From: Alistipes sp.
GTDB lineage: Bacteria; Bacteroidota; Bacteroidia; Bacteroidales; Rikenellaceae
DNA: 64,000 nt
Assembly (NCBI GenBank): GCA_017631285.1
Contig: JAGBTO010000009.1
Coordinates: 1-64,000, forward strand
Direction: 5' to 3'
The position numbers and the translations under genes were made by a program. Below are positions 54,594-63,970 of this stretch, piece after piece (the stretch's first letter is position 1; each line of letters opens with the position of its first letter). The notes under the pieces are model-generated. The model did not search any database, was not told where the DNA came from, and saw only the letters and a list, made by a program, of their open reading frames with translations.

Positions 54594-55355
54594 ATGAAGA
54601 TAAAAGTTATTAAGATTGGCGGTAAGCTGATTGAAAATTCTGACGTTCTCGCTTCGTTATGTGACAGCTTGGCTGCGCTTGACGAGGCGTTCGTCTTGGT
54701 ACACGGTGGCGGAGTTATGGGCTCACAGCTCGCTACAAAACTGGGTGTAGAGGTCAAGATGCACGAGGGTCGTCGCATCACCGATGCCGCTACTTTGGAT
54801 ATTGCCGTTATGGCGTATGCGGGCTTGGCAAACAAACGAGTAGTGTCGGCGTTGCAGGCACGTGGAGTGAATGCGTGTGGTCTGTCGGGTTGCGATATGG
54901 CTGTGGTGAAGTCCCACCGCCGTCCTGTGAAGGATATTGACTGGGGCTTTGTAGGTGATGTGGATGAGGTGAATGCCAATGTGCTGGCGCTGTTGCTTGA
55001 CAATGGCGCTATCCCTGTGGTGTCGCCTATTACATTTGCTCCTACGGGCGAATTGCTTAACACCAACGCTGATAGTGTTGCATCGGCTGTGGCTACGGGC
55101 TTGGCCGAGAAGTATGAGGTGGAGTTGGTGTTTACGCTGGATAAGCCTGGTGTGTTGCTTGATGTGAATGATGATAATTCGCTCATTCCTACCATTACAC
55201 CTTCGTTATACGCCGAGCTTCGCGAGCAGGAGAAGATACATTCGGGTATGATTCCCAAGATTGATAATGCCTATAAGACAATCGAGTCAGGTGTGAAGGC
55301 CGTGCGTATCACATCGCCAGAGGCTTTGACAGGAGGAACGGTAGTAGTAAAGTAG
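54594..55355 (+). CDS. argB: Acetylglutamate kinase
   Basis: 253 residues. IKIGGKLIEN (glycine-rich phosphate site) and HGGGVMG near 40, EGRRITD acyl-substrate motif, NTNADSVASAVATGL nucleotide site and SGMIPKIDNAYK near the end. Amino-acid kinase family. Position after argD and before argE is consistent. Length slightly short of E. coli but complete. Confidence 0.94.
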   Translation: MKIKVIKIGGKLIENSDVLASLCDSLAALDEAFVLVHGGGVMGSQLATKLGVEVKMHEGRRITDAATLDIAVMAYAGLANKRVVSALQARGVNACGLSGCDMAVVKSHRRPVKDIDWGFVGDVDEVNANVLALLLDNGAIPVVSPITFAPTGELLNTNADSVASAVATGLAEKYEVELVFTLDKPGVLLDVNDDNSLIPTITPSLYAELREQEKIHSGMIPKIDNAYKTIESGVKAVRITSPEALTGGTVVVK

Positions 55356-55357
55356 TT

Positions 55358-56413
55358 ATGCAAATTAATCAAGCCATAGAGTTACTAAAGCGCCTAATAG
55401 CAACACCTTCCATCAGTTGCGATGAGGCAAAGGCTGCCGACATCGTGGAGGCGGAGTTGTGTGGGTTGGGTTTTGCTCCGCAGCGTAAGATGAACAATGT
55501 GTGGGCGATAGCGGCGGAGTATGATGCCCAAAAGCCTACGATTCTGCTTGATGCGCATCTTGATACGGTGAAGCCAAATGCCCAGTGGACACGAGACCCC
55601 TTTACGCCACACGTTGAGGATGGCAGACTGTATGGTTTGGGTAGTAACGATACGGGCGGAAGCCTTGTGGCTCTATTGGCGACATTCAATAATTTGTCAA
55701 AGAGTGAGCAACCCTATAACCTCATCTTCCTGGCATCGGCCGAGGAGGAGGTTACGGGTGTAAATGGCGTTAGAGCTGTATTGCCCGAGCTGGGTAAGAT
55801 AGATTTTGCCATTGTAGGTGAACCTACATCGTTACAGCCAGCTGTTGCCGAGAAAGGATTGATGGTGTTGGACTGCACATCCTATGGTGTGGCTGGTCAC
55901 GCGGCTCGTGAGGAGGGTGTGAATGCAATATACAAGGCGTTGAAGGATATTGAGTGGTTTCGTACACACCATTTTGAGCGTGTGTCGGATTTGCTTGGTG
56001 AGGTGAAGATGTCAGTTACGGGTGTGCAAGCAGGGACACAGCATAATGTAGTACCTGCCGAATGTAGATTTATGGTTGATGTGAGAGTGAATGAGTGTTA
56101 TCAGAATGAGGAACTTTTGGCAGAAATACGCCAAAATGTAGAGTGCGATGTTGTGCCTCGTTCGACACATCTTAACTCTTCGGCTATAGCTTTGTCGCAT
56201 CCTGCCGTGGAACGCCTTGTGGCTATGGGCAGGAAGCCTTTTGGGTCGCCAACGATGTCAAATCAGGCGGTGATGCCATTCACAACACTCAAGTTGGGTG
56301 CAGGAGATAGCTCTCGCTCGCATACTGCCGATGAATATATCCTCCTGAGCGAGATAGAGGAGGCTGTGGAGTTGTATTATGCTCTGCTGGATGGATTGAA
56401 AATCGAAAAATAG
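55358..56413 (+). CDS. argE: M20-family deacylase of arginine synthesis (ArgE-like)
   Basis: 351 residues. Metal site motifs LLDAHLDTVKPN, GLGSNDTGGSL, SAEEEVTGVNG and a C-terminal AGDSSRSHTADEYI histidine. It removes the acyl group late in the pathway. In Bacteroidetes the acyl group is removed from acylcitrulline because carbamoylation happens on acylornithine; that step is inference here. The gap to argB is 2 bp. Confidence 0.85.
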   Translation: MQINQAIELLKRLIATPSISCDEAKAADIVEAELCGLGFAPQRKMNNVWAIAAEYDAQKPTILLDAHLDTVKPNAQWTRDPFTPHVEDGRLYGLGSNDTGGSLVALLATFNNLSKSEQPYNLIFLASAEEEVTGVNGVRAVLPELGKIDFAIVGEPTSLQPAVAEKGLMVLDCTSYGVAGHAAREEGVNAIYKALKDIEWFRTHHFERVSDLLGEVKMSVTGVQAGTQHNVVPAECRFMVDVRVNECYQNEELLAEIRQNVECDVVPRSTHLNSSAIALSHPAVERLVAMGRKPFGSPTMSNQAVMPFTTLKLGAGDSSRSHTADEYILLSEIEEAVELYYALLDGLKIEK

Positions 56414-56419
56414 TAATAT

Positions 56420-57748
56420 ATGAAACTTTGGGATAAGGGTTACTCTACCGATAAGTTTGTAGAGGAGTTTACCGTAGGTCGTGACCGTGAGCTGGATTTG
56501 TTTCTGGCCGAGGCTGATGTGTTGGGCAATATGGCTCATATGAAGATGCTCAACTCTATTGGTTTGCTTTCGAATGAGGATTGTATGGCTCTGGAGCAAG
56601 GCTTAAAGAAGATATATGAGCAGGTGCAGGCGGGAAATTTCGTTATTGAGGATGGTGTTGAGGATGTTCACTCGCAGGTGGAGTTTATGCTCACCGAGAT
56701 GTGCGGTGATGCGGGTAAACGTATTCACACAGGTCGCTCACGCAACGATCAGGTGATGGTTGATATCAAGCTTTTTTCGCGTTCGGCTATCATCGCTTTG
56801 CAGAAGAGCGTTGAGGAGTTGTTCTCAACCTTAATGCAGAAGGCGGAAGAGTGGAAGGATGTGCTGATGCCTGGTTATACCCACCAGCAGGTGGCTATGC
56901 CTTCGTCGTTTGGTATGTGGCTGAGTGCCTATGCCGAGGCATTGGCAGATGATATGCTAATGTTGCAGGCAGCCTATAAGTTGGTGAATACCAATCCTCT
57001 TGGCTCGGGTGCAGGCTATGGTTCATCGGTACCTTTAAACCGTACGATGACAACCCACTTGCTTGGCTTCGAGGACTTGGCTTATAATTCAATGTATGCC
57101 CAGATGCAACGCGGCAAGACAGAACGAGTTGTGCTTACTGCTATTGCAGCCATTGCTGCTACGGTAGGTCGTTTGGCGCAGGATGTGTGCCTATATTCAT
57201 GCGCGAATTTCGGCTTCGTAAAGCTCCCCGATGCCTTTACAACAGGCTCGAGCATTATGCCTCACAAGAAGAATCCCGACATTTTTGAACTTACTCGTGC
57301 AAAGTGTAACCGTATGCAGGCTTTACCAATGGAGGTGACGTTGGTAACAACAAACCTTCCATCGGGTTACTTCCGTGATATGCAGCTTACGAAGGAGATT
57401 TATGTTCCTGCATTCAAGGAGATTACCGATGTGGTGCGTATGGCAAAGGCTGGTATTGAGCAAATGTGGATAAACCGCGATATTCTGGCAAACGATATTT
57501 ATAAGTATCTCTTCACCGTTGAGGACGTGAATGATGCTGTGGCGAAGGGTGTTCCTTTCCGCGATGCCTATCGTGAGGTAGGTATGCGTGTGCAGAATGG
57601 TACCTATGAGCACGATGGCCGTGAGTTGAACCACACCCATGAGGGTAGTATCGGCAACCTCTGCCTGGAAAATATACGTCAAAAGTTTGAGAGAAACAGA
57701 ATAGACTTCGCCCCTGCTGTGGCGGCTGAGGAGGAGTTGATGCGATAG
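56420..57748 (+). CDS. argH: Argininosuccinate lyase
   Basis: 442 residues. Fumarase/aspartase superfamily with GSSIMPHKKNPDIFELTRAK near 277-296, HTGRSRNDQV and GYTHQQVAMPSSFG. It releases arginine and fumarate. Last arginine gene of the operon; thiL begins 3 bp later. Confidence 0.95.
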   Translation: MKLWDKGYSTDKFVEEFTVGRDRELDLFLAEADVLGNMAHMKMLNSIGLLSNEDCMALEQGLKKIYEQVQAGNFVIEDGVEDVHSQVEFMLTEMCGDAGKRIHTGRSRNDQVMVDIKLFSRSAIIALQKSVEELFSTLMQKAEEWKDVLMPGYTHQQVAMPSSFGMWLSAYAEALADDMLMLQAAYKLVNTNPLGSGAGYGSSVPLNRTMTTHLLGFEDLAYNSMYAQMQRGKTERVVLTAIAAIAATVGRLAQDVCLYSCANFGFVKLPDAFTTGSSIMPHKKNPDIFELTRAKCNRMQALPMEVTLVTTNLPSGYFRDMQLTKEIYVPAFKEITDVVRMAKAGIEQMWINRDILANDIYKYLFTVEDVNDAVAKGVPFRDAYREVGMRVQNGTYEHDGRELNHTHEGSIGNLCLENIRQKFERNRIDFAPAVAAEEELMR

Positions 57749-57751
57749 GTG

Positions 57752-58693
57752 ATGACCGAGTTTGGACTCATAGAGTATGTGGCAAAGCTCTTTGGCGATG
57801 TGGATCGTCAGGAGTGGGAGGCTATTGGTGATGACTGCACGGTGTTGCCCATAGGTGGTGGCGAGGTGCTGGTGATGACTACCGATATGCTTCAGGAGGA
57901 TGTGCATTTTCTGCGCAGTGCCACGTCGGCTCGTGAGTTGGGTCGAAAGTCATTGGCCGTTAATCTGAGCGATGTGGCAGCTATGGGTGTAAAGCCTGTG
58001 GCTGCGTTGCTCTCTTTGGCTCTTCCTGTGGAGCTTACTGATGAGTGGGCAAAGGAGTTTGTGGATGGTTTTCACTCTCTGGCGGCAGAATATGGTGTTG
58101 CACTGGTGGGTGGTGATACCACCTCGTCAAAGAGTGTAGTATCAATTAATGTTGTTGCTATTGGACGTGGTAGGGCTGAGCAGGTAAAGCGTCGTTCAGC
58201 AGCCAAGGTCGGTGATTTTATTTGTGTTGCGGCGCAACTTGGAGGCTCGGCTTTGGGTTTAAAGGATATTTTGTCGGGTAAAATAAATTCGGAGTATGCA
58301 GCTCTGCATCGCAATCCTATGGCACAGATTGCCGAGGGAGAGTGGTTTGGTGGAAGATCTGAGGTGCATGCCATGATGGATCTGTCAGATGGTTTGGCAT
58401 CGGATTTATGCCATATTTTGAAATTGTCGAAGTGCGGTGCCGAAATAGAAATTGATTCTATTCCTGCAGTTGAAGGAGATGTCGAGGTAGCTGTATGTGG
58501 TGGCGAGGATTATAAATTATTATTTACGGTGGAACACTCGGCGTTTGAAGTATTAGCTCGAGAATTTGAACAAACATTTCATGCTCCTATATATAAAATA
58601 GGTAGGATTGTCGCTTCTGAGGAGCCTCGTATTAATTGGCTTAAAGATGGGAATGAAATCGACATCGAGTGGAGAGGCTTTTCGCACTTCTAA
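57752..58693 (+). CDS. thiL: Thiamine-monophosphate kinase
   Basis: 313 residues from ATG 57752 (a GTG immediately precedes it). PurM-like fold: IGDDCTVLP, TTDMLQEDVHF, LAVNLSDVAAMG, GGDTTSS and MDLSDGLASDL, with GGEDYKLLF near the end. It makes thiamine diphosphate, the cofactor of the transketolase encoded nearby. Its 3' end overlaps the convergent flippase gene by 4 bp. Confidence 0.92.
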   Translation: MTEFGLIEYVAKLFGDVDRQEWEAIGDDCTVLPIGGGEVLVMTTDMLQEDVHFLRSATSARELGRKSLAVNLSDVAAMGVKPVAALLSLALPVELTDEWAKEFVDGFHSLAAEYGVALVGGDTTSSKSVVSINVVAIGRGRAEQVKRRSAAKVGDFICVAAQLGGSALGLKDILSGKINSEYAALHRNPMAQIAEGEWFGGRSEVHAMMDLSDGLASDLCHILKLSKCGAEIEIDSIPAVEGDVEVAVCGGEDYKLLFTVEHSAFEVLAREFEQTFHAPIYKIGRIVASEEPRINWLKDGNEIDIEWRGFSHF

Positions 58694-60159
58694 CTTCTTC
58701 CTGCCACTTTTTCTATTAATTGGCGAGTTATAACGATAGCTTCTTTAAATGCCTCCATGCGTAAGATGTAGCCTCCTAAAATGTAAGTTGCTACACCTGT
58801 AGCAATCTTGAGCAATAGGCGTAGAGCTACTGCATAATTAGCAGAAAGATATCCAATAAATTCGGTCGAAATAATCATTATTAAGGTTAGGGCTACAATA
58901 GGGGCAAGAGTACGAAGTAATTTTGATACAGATAGAGTCGTGTAACGCAATGATGCCGCAATATTTAGAGCCATTTCGCAGGCAGATGCAATGACCATTC
59001 CCCAGGCGATAGCCTTAACATTTATAGGAATCGTTATTAGTAAGATGATAGTCATCAACATCTTCTTTATAATCTCCAGACGCAAAATGATTCCTCCGTC
59101 GCTACGAGCCTTCAGTACATTATAGGCTACAGCTGCGATAGGGTAACATATGCCTATCAGACACAATATCCTGAAGTATGGTATTGAGGGATGCCACTGA
59201 GGTTTTAATACCAGCATATATATATCCTCTGCTGTGGATATTAATCCAGCCATTATGGGGAACATGATGAATGATGTGAGCATTATAATGCGTCGGTATC
59301 CTTCTGCGAATTTAGTGTCGTTGTCGCTAATTTTTGAAAGTGCCGAGAATGTGACGTTCTGTATTGATAGCATGGTCGCATTCACAGGCATATCTTTGAG
59401 TTTTTGAGCTTGATTGAAATACCCAAGCTGGTCGGCTGAATATATTTTTCCGATAAAAAGTTGTGCTACATTATTATATAGTGCTGTTATAAAGTCGGTA
59501 ATAATAAGTCTTAGGCTGTATGGGGCCATCTCTTTGAACGAGTTGTTATCTATGTCGCGACTTGGTCGCCAAGGACTTTTTATCCATAGTAATATGGCTT
59601 TTACAGCCATCATGCTTACGCGTTGTCCAACTAAACTCCAGATGCCGAAACCTGAAAAAGCCATAGCAATGGCAATGACTCCACTTATGAGTGACGATAA
59701 GAATATTATGGTTGATAATGTAGCGAATTTAAACTCCTTGACCATTATGGAATTTTGAATTACACACAAACCATTAAGTGGGAGAACCAGATACAGTATA
59801 GGGGCAACTTTGTACAGTAAATCCCAATTATAGTAATTGGCAAGAAGTGGTGCTGTGGTAACAAGCAGGAGGTATAACCCGAGCGATGTTACGATGTCAA
59901 AAATAAAGACAGTATTGAAATCCGAAGTTGTAGGCTTGGTCTTGCGAATAAGTGTCTGCGAAAATCCACTGTCTATAACTACCTGAGATAGCGCGCAAAA
60001 GACTGTTAGTACGGCTATTACACCTAAATCATCAGGCATAATACGATTAACGACAACTATACTCACAACGATTTGCAGTAGTGTGGAGCCAATCTTTTCG
60101 AGAATATTCCACGCTACGCCAGATGCTACTTGCTTGCTTAGTTGCCCTTGGTCGGTCAT
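58690..60159 (-). CDS. Lipopolysaccharide/polysaccharide flippase (Wzx/MATE-like)
   Basis: 489 residues, about 14 membrane segments, polysaccharide-transport (oligosaccharyl-lipid flippase) type: SGVAWNILEKIGSTLLQIVVSIV at the start, ADQLGYFNQAQKLKDMP and CLIGICYPIAAVAYNVLKARSDG are typical of Wzx/WzxE-type exporters. Last gene of the leftward cluster, 13 bp after aroQ. No glycosyltransferases are near, so the exported glycan is unknown. Confidence 0.87.
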   Translation of the reverse strand: MTDQGQLSKQVASGVAWNILEKIGSTLLQIVVSIVVVNRIMPDDLGVIAVLTVFCALSQVVIDSGFSQTLIRKTKPTTSDFNTVFIFDIVTSLGLYLLLVTTAPLLANYYNWDLLYKVAPILYLVLPLNGLCVIQNSIMVKEFKFATLSTIIFLSSLISGVIAIAMAFSGFGIWSLVGQRVSMMAVKAILLWIKSPWRPSRDIDNNSFKEMAPYSLRLIITDFITALYNNVAQLFIGKIYSADQLGYFNQAQKLKDMPVNATMLSIQNVTFSALSKISDNDTKFAEGYRRIIMLTSFIMFPIMAGLISTAEDIYMLVLKPQWHPSIPYFRILCLIGICYPIAAVAYNVLKARSDGGIILRLEIIKKMLMTIILLITIPINVKAIAWGMVIASACEMALNIAASLRYTTLSVSKLLRTLAPIVALTLIMIISTEFIGYLSANYAVALRLLLKIATGVATYILGGYILRMEAFKEAIVITRQLIEKVAGRS

Positions 60160-60172
60160 TCGTAAATTATGA

Positions 60173-60595
60173 TTAATCTAAGAGAGCCTCTATGCCTAAA
60201 CGATAAGAGTCAAGCCCAAATCCCATGATTGAACCTTTGGCAACAGGTGCAAGCATAGAGATGTGACGGAACTCCTCGCGTGCGAGTATTGACGAGATGT
60301 GTACCTCTATAACGGGGGTTGCAACTGCCGAGATGGCATCACGCAATGCCACCGAAGTGTGAGTATATCCTCCAGCATTGAAGACAATGCCGTCGTATTT
60401 GCCTACGCTCTGGTGTATGGCGTTGATAAGTTCACCTTCGATATTTGATTGCATATAAGCAATTTCCACTTTATTGGCATAGCGTATAGAAAGCTCTTCG
60501 ATATACTCTTCAAAGGTTGTTGTGCCGTATATATTGGTATCGCGCTTACCTTGTAGATTGAGGTTAGGACCGTTGAGAATAAGAATTTTCTTCAT
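60173..60595 (-). CDS. aroQ: 3-dehydroquinate dehydratase, type II
   Basis: 140 residues, type II size. ILNGPNLNLQGKRDTNIYG near the start carries the catalytic arginine loop and tyrosine; MQSNIEGELINAIH, FNAGGYTHTSVALRDAI and EVHISSILAREEFRH complete the active site. Third step of the shikimate pathway. It lies 2 bp after buk. Confidence 0.96.
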   Translation of the reverse strand: MKKILILNGPNLNLQGKRDTNIYGTTTFEEYIEELSIRYANKVEIAYMQSNIEGELINAIHQSVGKYDGIVFNAGGYTHTSVALRDAISAVATPVIEVHISSILAREEFRHISMLAPVAKGSIMGFGLDSYRLGIEALLD

Positions 60596-60597
60596 TG

Positions 60598-61743
60598 TTA
60601 TTCGTATGTTTTAGCTTCCAATGAGCCTTGTAGTACAAGTAGTGCGTTCATTGCTAACGCCTGCAATTCGTTCTCTCCGGCATATATCTCTATGGGGGCA
60701 ATGAAGCGACACTTTTTACTTATGGTATTGGTGACATAAGGACTGTGAGCTATACCTCCAGTGAGGATGATGGCATCAACTTCTCCGTTCAATGCAACTG
60801 CCATTTGACCGATATGTTTTGCTACGCCATAGCACATCGCATCTAATGCTAGAGCCGCCTCGGTATCACCTTGCGTTGCTCGCTGCTGAATGTCGATGAC
60901 CGAATTTGAGTTGCATAAGGATACAAGCCCACCTCCACCGACAATAAGTGAACGAGCCTCTTTATGGGTGTATTTACCTGAGTAGCAAAGGTCAATAAGA
61001 TCTCCTGCAGGTATGGTGCCAGCGCGTTCGGGTGCTATAGGTCCATCGCCGTCTAGAGCATTGTTGCAATCAATAACACGTCCTTGGCAATGTGCCGCAA
61101 CTGATATGCCACCACCAAGATGTGCCACCACAAGATTGAGCTCTTCGTATGGTCGGCCTATGTCGTCAGCATAACGACGAGCCATAGCCTTTTGGTTTAG
61201 GGCATGGAAAATTGAGCGACGACGGATAGACTTTACACCTGTCAGACGGTTTACCTCTTCCAGTTCATCTACGACCACGGGGTCGGCAATGTAGGCCTTA
61301 ACTTGACACTCTGCTGCTATCTCGTTGGCGATGATAGCTCCGAGATTTGAGGCATGTTGAGATTTGGTGTGCGTAAGTTCGTCAATCATTATTTGATTAA
61401 CTTCATACACGCCGCTCTCGATGGGATGCAACAATCCCCCTCGGCCAATAACGGCCGAGAGGGTGTTTACATCTATTTTGTGCTGGGCAAGAGTATCTAA
61501 TATTAGTTGCTTGCGCCACTTATATTGTTCGATGACAGAGCCAAAGCTAGCAATCTCTTCAATTGAGTGGCGTAACGTTTGCTCCAAAACAACATCCTTA
61601 CCGCTGAAGACGGCTATCTTAGTGGATGTAGAGCCAGGATTTATGGCCAATATTATGTGTTGGCTATCTCCTGTAATATCGAATACCAATGCCTCGGAAT
61701 TTTGTAGAGGGTCTTTGGTGATTAGAGTTAAGTTTATCCCCAT
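60598..61743 (-). CDS. buk: Butyrate kinase, with N-terminal extension
   Basis: 381 residues. Acetokinase-family motifs ILAINPGSTSTKIAVF, VVAHLGGGISVAAH and AIILTGGIAHS. Family members start directly at ILAINPG (about 355 residues); here about 31 residues (MGINLTLITKDPLQNSE...) precede it with no internal ATG, so a real extension is likely, though a non-ATG start remains possible. It makes butyrate and ATP from butyryl phosphate, or acts on branched acyl phosphates. 17 bp after ptb. Confidence 0.9.
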   Translation of the reverse strand: MGINLTLITKDPLQNSEALVFDITGDSQHIILAINPGSTSTKIAVFSGKDVVLEQTLRHSIEEIASFGSVIEQYKWRKQLILDTLAQHKIDVNTLSAVIGRGGLLHPIESGVYEVNQIMIDELTHTKSQHASNLGAIIANEIAAECQVKAYIADPVVVDELEEVNRLTGVKSIRRRSIFHALNQKAMARRYADDIGRPYEELNLVVAHLGGGISVAAHCQGRVIDCNNALDGDGPIAPERAGTIPAGDLIDLCYSGKYTHKEARSLIVGGGGLVSLCNSNSVIDIQQRATQGDTEAALALDAMCYGVAKHIGQMAVALNGEVDAIILTGGIAHSPYVTNTISKKCRFIAPIEIYAGENELQALAMNALLVLQGSLEAKTYE

Positions 61744-61760
61744 AAGGCCTTCGTTTTAAA

Positions 61761-62666
61761 TTATCTTGCAGCCAAACAAGCTAATGCTATAGAGTACTTC
61801 TTAGTCAAGGCTGAGTCACCACGTGATGTCAAGACGCATGGAACTTTAGTACCCATAACCATAGCTGCCAATTCGGCACCACCGATGTGGGTTGCAGCCT
61901 TGAAGAATACATTTGCAGACTCGATGTTAGGGAATAATAAGCAATCGGGGTCACCAGCTACGCTTGAACCTGTAACCTTCTTGTGCTCGGCAACTTCTTT
62001 GTAGAGCGCAACGTCTAATGATAATGGACCATCAACGATAACCTTGCCCAACTGACCGCGATCACCCATCTTAGCCAAAATAGCACCTTCGGTTGAAGAT
62101 GGTACAGATGGCAAAACCTGCTCAGAAGCTGTGATACAAGCAACCTTAGGAACATCAACGCCGAGAATTTTTGCAGTCTGTGCCAAGTAGCCGATGAGTT
62201 TCTGCTTCTGCTTGAAGTCTGGTGCAGGGATAACGGCAACATCAGAGATTGAGATGAGCTTGTCGCGACCTGGCAACTCGATAACGGCAACGTGGCTCAA
62301 TACACCCTTTGGAGGGAATAAGCCTGCTTCCTTGTTGAGGATGCCACGCATATATTTGTCGGTTGATACCAAACCCTTCATCAATACGTCTGCCTGACCG
62401 TTTACTACAGCCTGCACAGCCAATGTAACACAAGTAACGTCGTTAGCTTCGTTTACGATGTTGAAGATATTTGGGTCGATGTTAAGCTCGGCGCATGTAG
62501 CCTCGATAGTAGCCTTGTCACCGAAGAGTGTAGCCTCAACAAAACCTTCTTTCCATGCATTATATACAGCCTCGATAGTGTGGCTGTCCTGACCATAAGC
62601 TACAGCCAAGCGTTTCTTGCCACGCGCAACGGCAGCGGCAACGATTTCATCCAAACGTGTAATCAT
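61761..62666 (-). CDS. ptb: Phosphate butyryltransferase
   Basis: 301 residues. Phosphotransacetylase family, Ptb branch: DSHTIEAVYNAWKEGFVEATLFGDKATIE, VLMKGLVSTDKYMRGIL, and DCLLFPNIESANVFFKAATHIGGAELAAMVMGTKVPCVLTSRGDS. It exchanges CoA for phosphate on butyryl-CoA; together with buk it gives ATP. It lies between ackA and buk. Confidence 0.93.
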   Translation of the reverse strand: MITRLDEIVAAAVARGKKRLAVAYGQDSHTIEAVYNAWKEGFVEATLFGDKATIEATCAELNIDPNIFNIVNEANDVTCVTLAVQAVVNGQADVLMKGLVSTDKYMRGILNKEAGLFPPKGVLSHVAVIELPGRDKLISISDVAVIPAPDFKQKQKLIGYLAQTAKILGVDVPKVACITASEQVLPSVPSSTEGAILAKMGDRGQLGKVIVDGPLSLDVALYKEVAEHKKVTGSSVAGDPDCLLFPNIESANVFFKAATHIGGAELAAMVMGTKVPCVLTSRGDSALTKKYSIALACLAAR

Positions 62667-62689
62667 CTTGTTTTATATTGTTTATTGGT

Positions 62690-63898
62690 TTACAAATTCT
62701 TTGTAAGTTCGTAAGTATCAGTAGCGATTACCAACTCCTCGTTTGTTGCAATAACGGCAACCTTAACTTTAGACTCTGGAGTAGAGAGCAGAGTGTTTGT
62801 ACCGCGAGTCTTTACATTGATGCTCTCGTCGATAGAGATACCCATCCACTCCATATTCTGGCAAACGTAACGACGCAAGTCGGCAGAGTTCTCGCCTACA
62901 CCGCCAGTGAAGATAACCAAATCAACACCACCCATCTCGGCAGCATACTCGCCTACGAATTTCTTAACACGGTTGTAGTACATATCGCGAGCCACGATAG
63001 CCTTCTCGTTGCCTGAATCGTAAGCATCGTCAATATCACGCATATCGCTTGAAAGTCCTGTCAAGCCCAAAACGCCTGACTTCTTGTTCATCATAGAGTT
63101 GAGCTCAGCGTAGCTCATGCCCTCTCTCTCGCCGATGTAGGTAGCAGCACTTGCATCGATTGAGCCGCAACGAGTACCCATTACCAGGCCATCGAGTGGA
63201 GAGAAACCCATAGATGTGTCGAACGACTTGCCATTCAAAACAGCCGTTACAGAGCCACCGTTACCGATATGGCAAGTGATAATCTTTGAGTTCTCGAAAT
63301 CCAGACCAACCATCTCGGCACCCACCTTTGCTACATACTTGTGGCTTGTACCGTGGAAACCGTACTTACGCACGCGATACTTGTCGTAGTACTCCAATGG
63401 CAGAGCGTAGAGGTAGTTGATAGCAGGAATTGTCTGATGGAATGATGTGTCGAATACAGCCACCTGTGGTACGCCTGGCAATACCTTCTCGATTGAGAGG
63501 ATACCCTCCAGGTTTGCAGGGTTGTGAAGTGGTGCGATTTCGAACAAAGAACGGATATTTGCCTTTGCCTGCTCGTCAACCAATGCACTTGCCTGGAAGA
63601 ACTCACCACCGTGAGCCACACGATGACCTACCGCCTTCACCTCCTTGAGGTCAGCAATCACACCGTGCTCTGGGTTTGTCAAAGCGTCCAACACGAGGCT
63701 GATACCTGTTGTGTGGTCGGGAATAGGTTGCTTGAGCTCAAAGTTGTTCTTGCCCACAGGCTTGTGTGTAAGGCTACCCTCTGGTAAGCCGATGCGGTCA
63801 ACAAGACCCTTTGCTAATAAGGCGTTGTTGTTCTGGTCGATATCAATCACCTGATACTTGATTGATGAAGAACCGCAGTTAAGAACGAGTACAATCAT
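62690..63898 (-). CDS. ackA: Acetate kinase
   Basis: 402 residues. VLVLNCGSSSIKYQV at the start, VFDTSFHQTIP, KYGFHGTSHKYV, HIGNGGSVTAV and the FTGGVGENS nucleotide motif near 326. It makes ATP and acetate from acetyl phosphate. First gene of the cluster in this window; pta may lie beyond the right edge. Paralogous to buk. Confidence 0.96.
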   Translation of the reverse strand: MIVLVLNCGSSSIKYQVIDIDQNNNALLAKGLVDRIGLPEGSLTHKPVGKNNFELKQPIPDHTTGISLVLDALTNPEHGVIADLKEVKAVGHRVAHGGEFFQASALVDEQAKANIRSLFEIAPLHNPANLEGILSIEKVLPGVPQVAVFDTSFHQTIPAINYLYALPLEYYDKYRVRKYGFHGTSHKYVAKVGAEMVGLDFENSKIITCHIGNGGSVTAVLNGKSFDTSMGFSPLDGLVMGTRCGSIDASAATYIGEREGMSYAELNSMMNKKSGVLGLTGLSSDMRDIDDAYDSGNEKAIVARDMYYNRVKKFVGEYAAEMGGVDLVIFTGGVGENSADLRRYVCQNMEWMGISIDESINVKTRGTNTLLSTPESKVKVAVIATNEELVIATDTYELTKNL

Positions 63899-63932
63899 AG
63901 TTTTTGTTATTTTAATTTTTAAATGTAATATT

Positions 63933-63970
63933 CTGTTTTACAGAGTTGTTGTGTAAATTTCGCACAACAA
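63933..63970 (-). promoter_or_regulatory. Inverted repeats upstream of ackA
   Basis: CTGTTTTACAG (63933-63943) and an 8-bp perfect dyad TTGTTGTG (63946-63953)/CACAACAA (63963-63970) lie 35-72 bp before the ackA start. They could be the terminator of an upstream gene or an operator. A TTTG and TAnnTTTG pair was not seen in the 102 bp available. Confidence 0.4.

Noticed and set aside
54455..55258. 267-codon minus-strand frame over argB
   Set aside because: Serine/proline-rich antisense shadow of argB without motifs.
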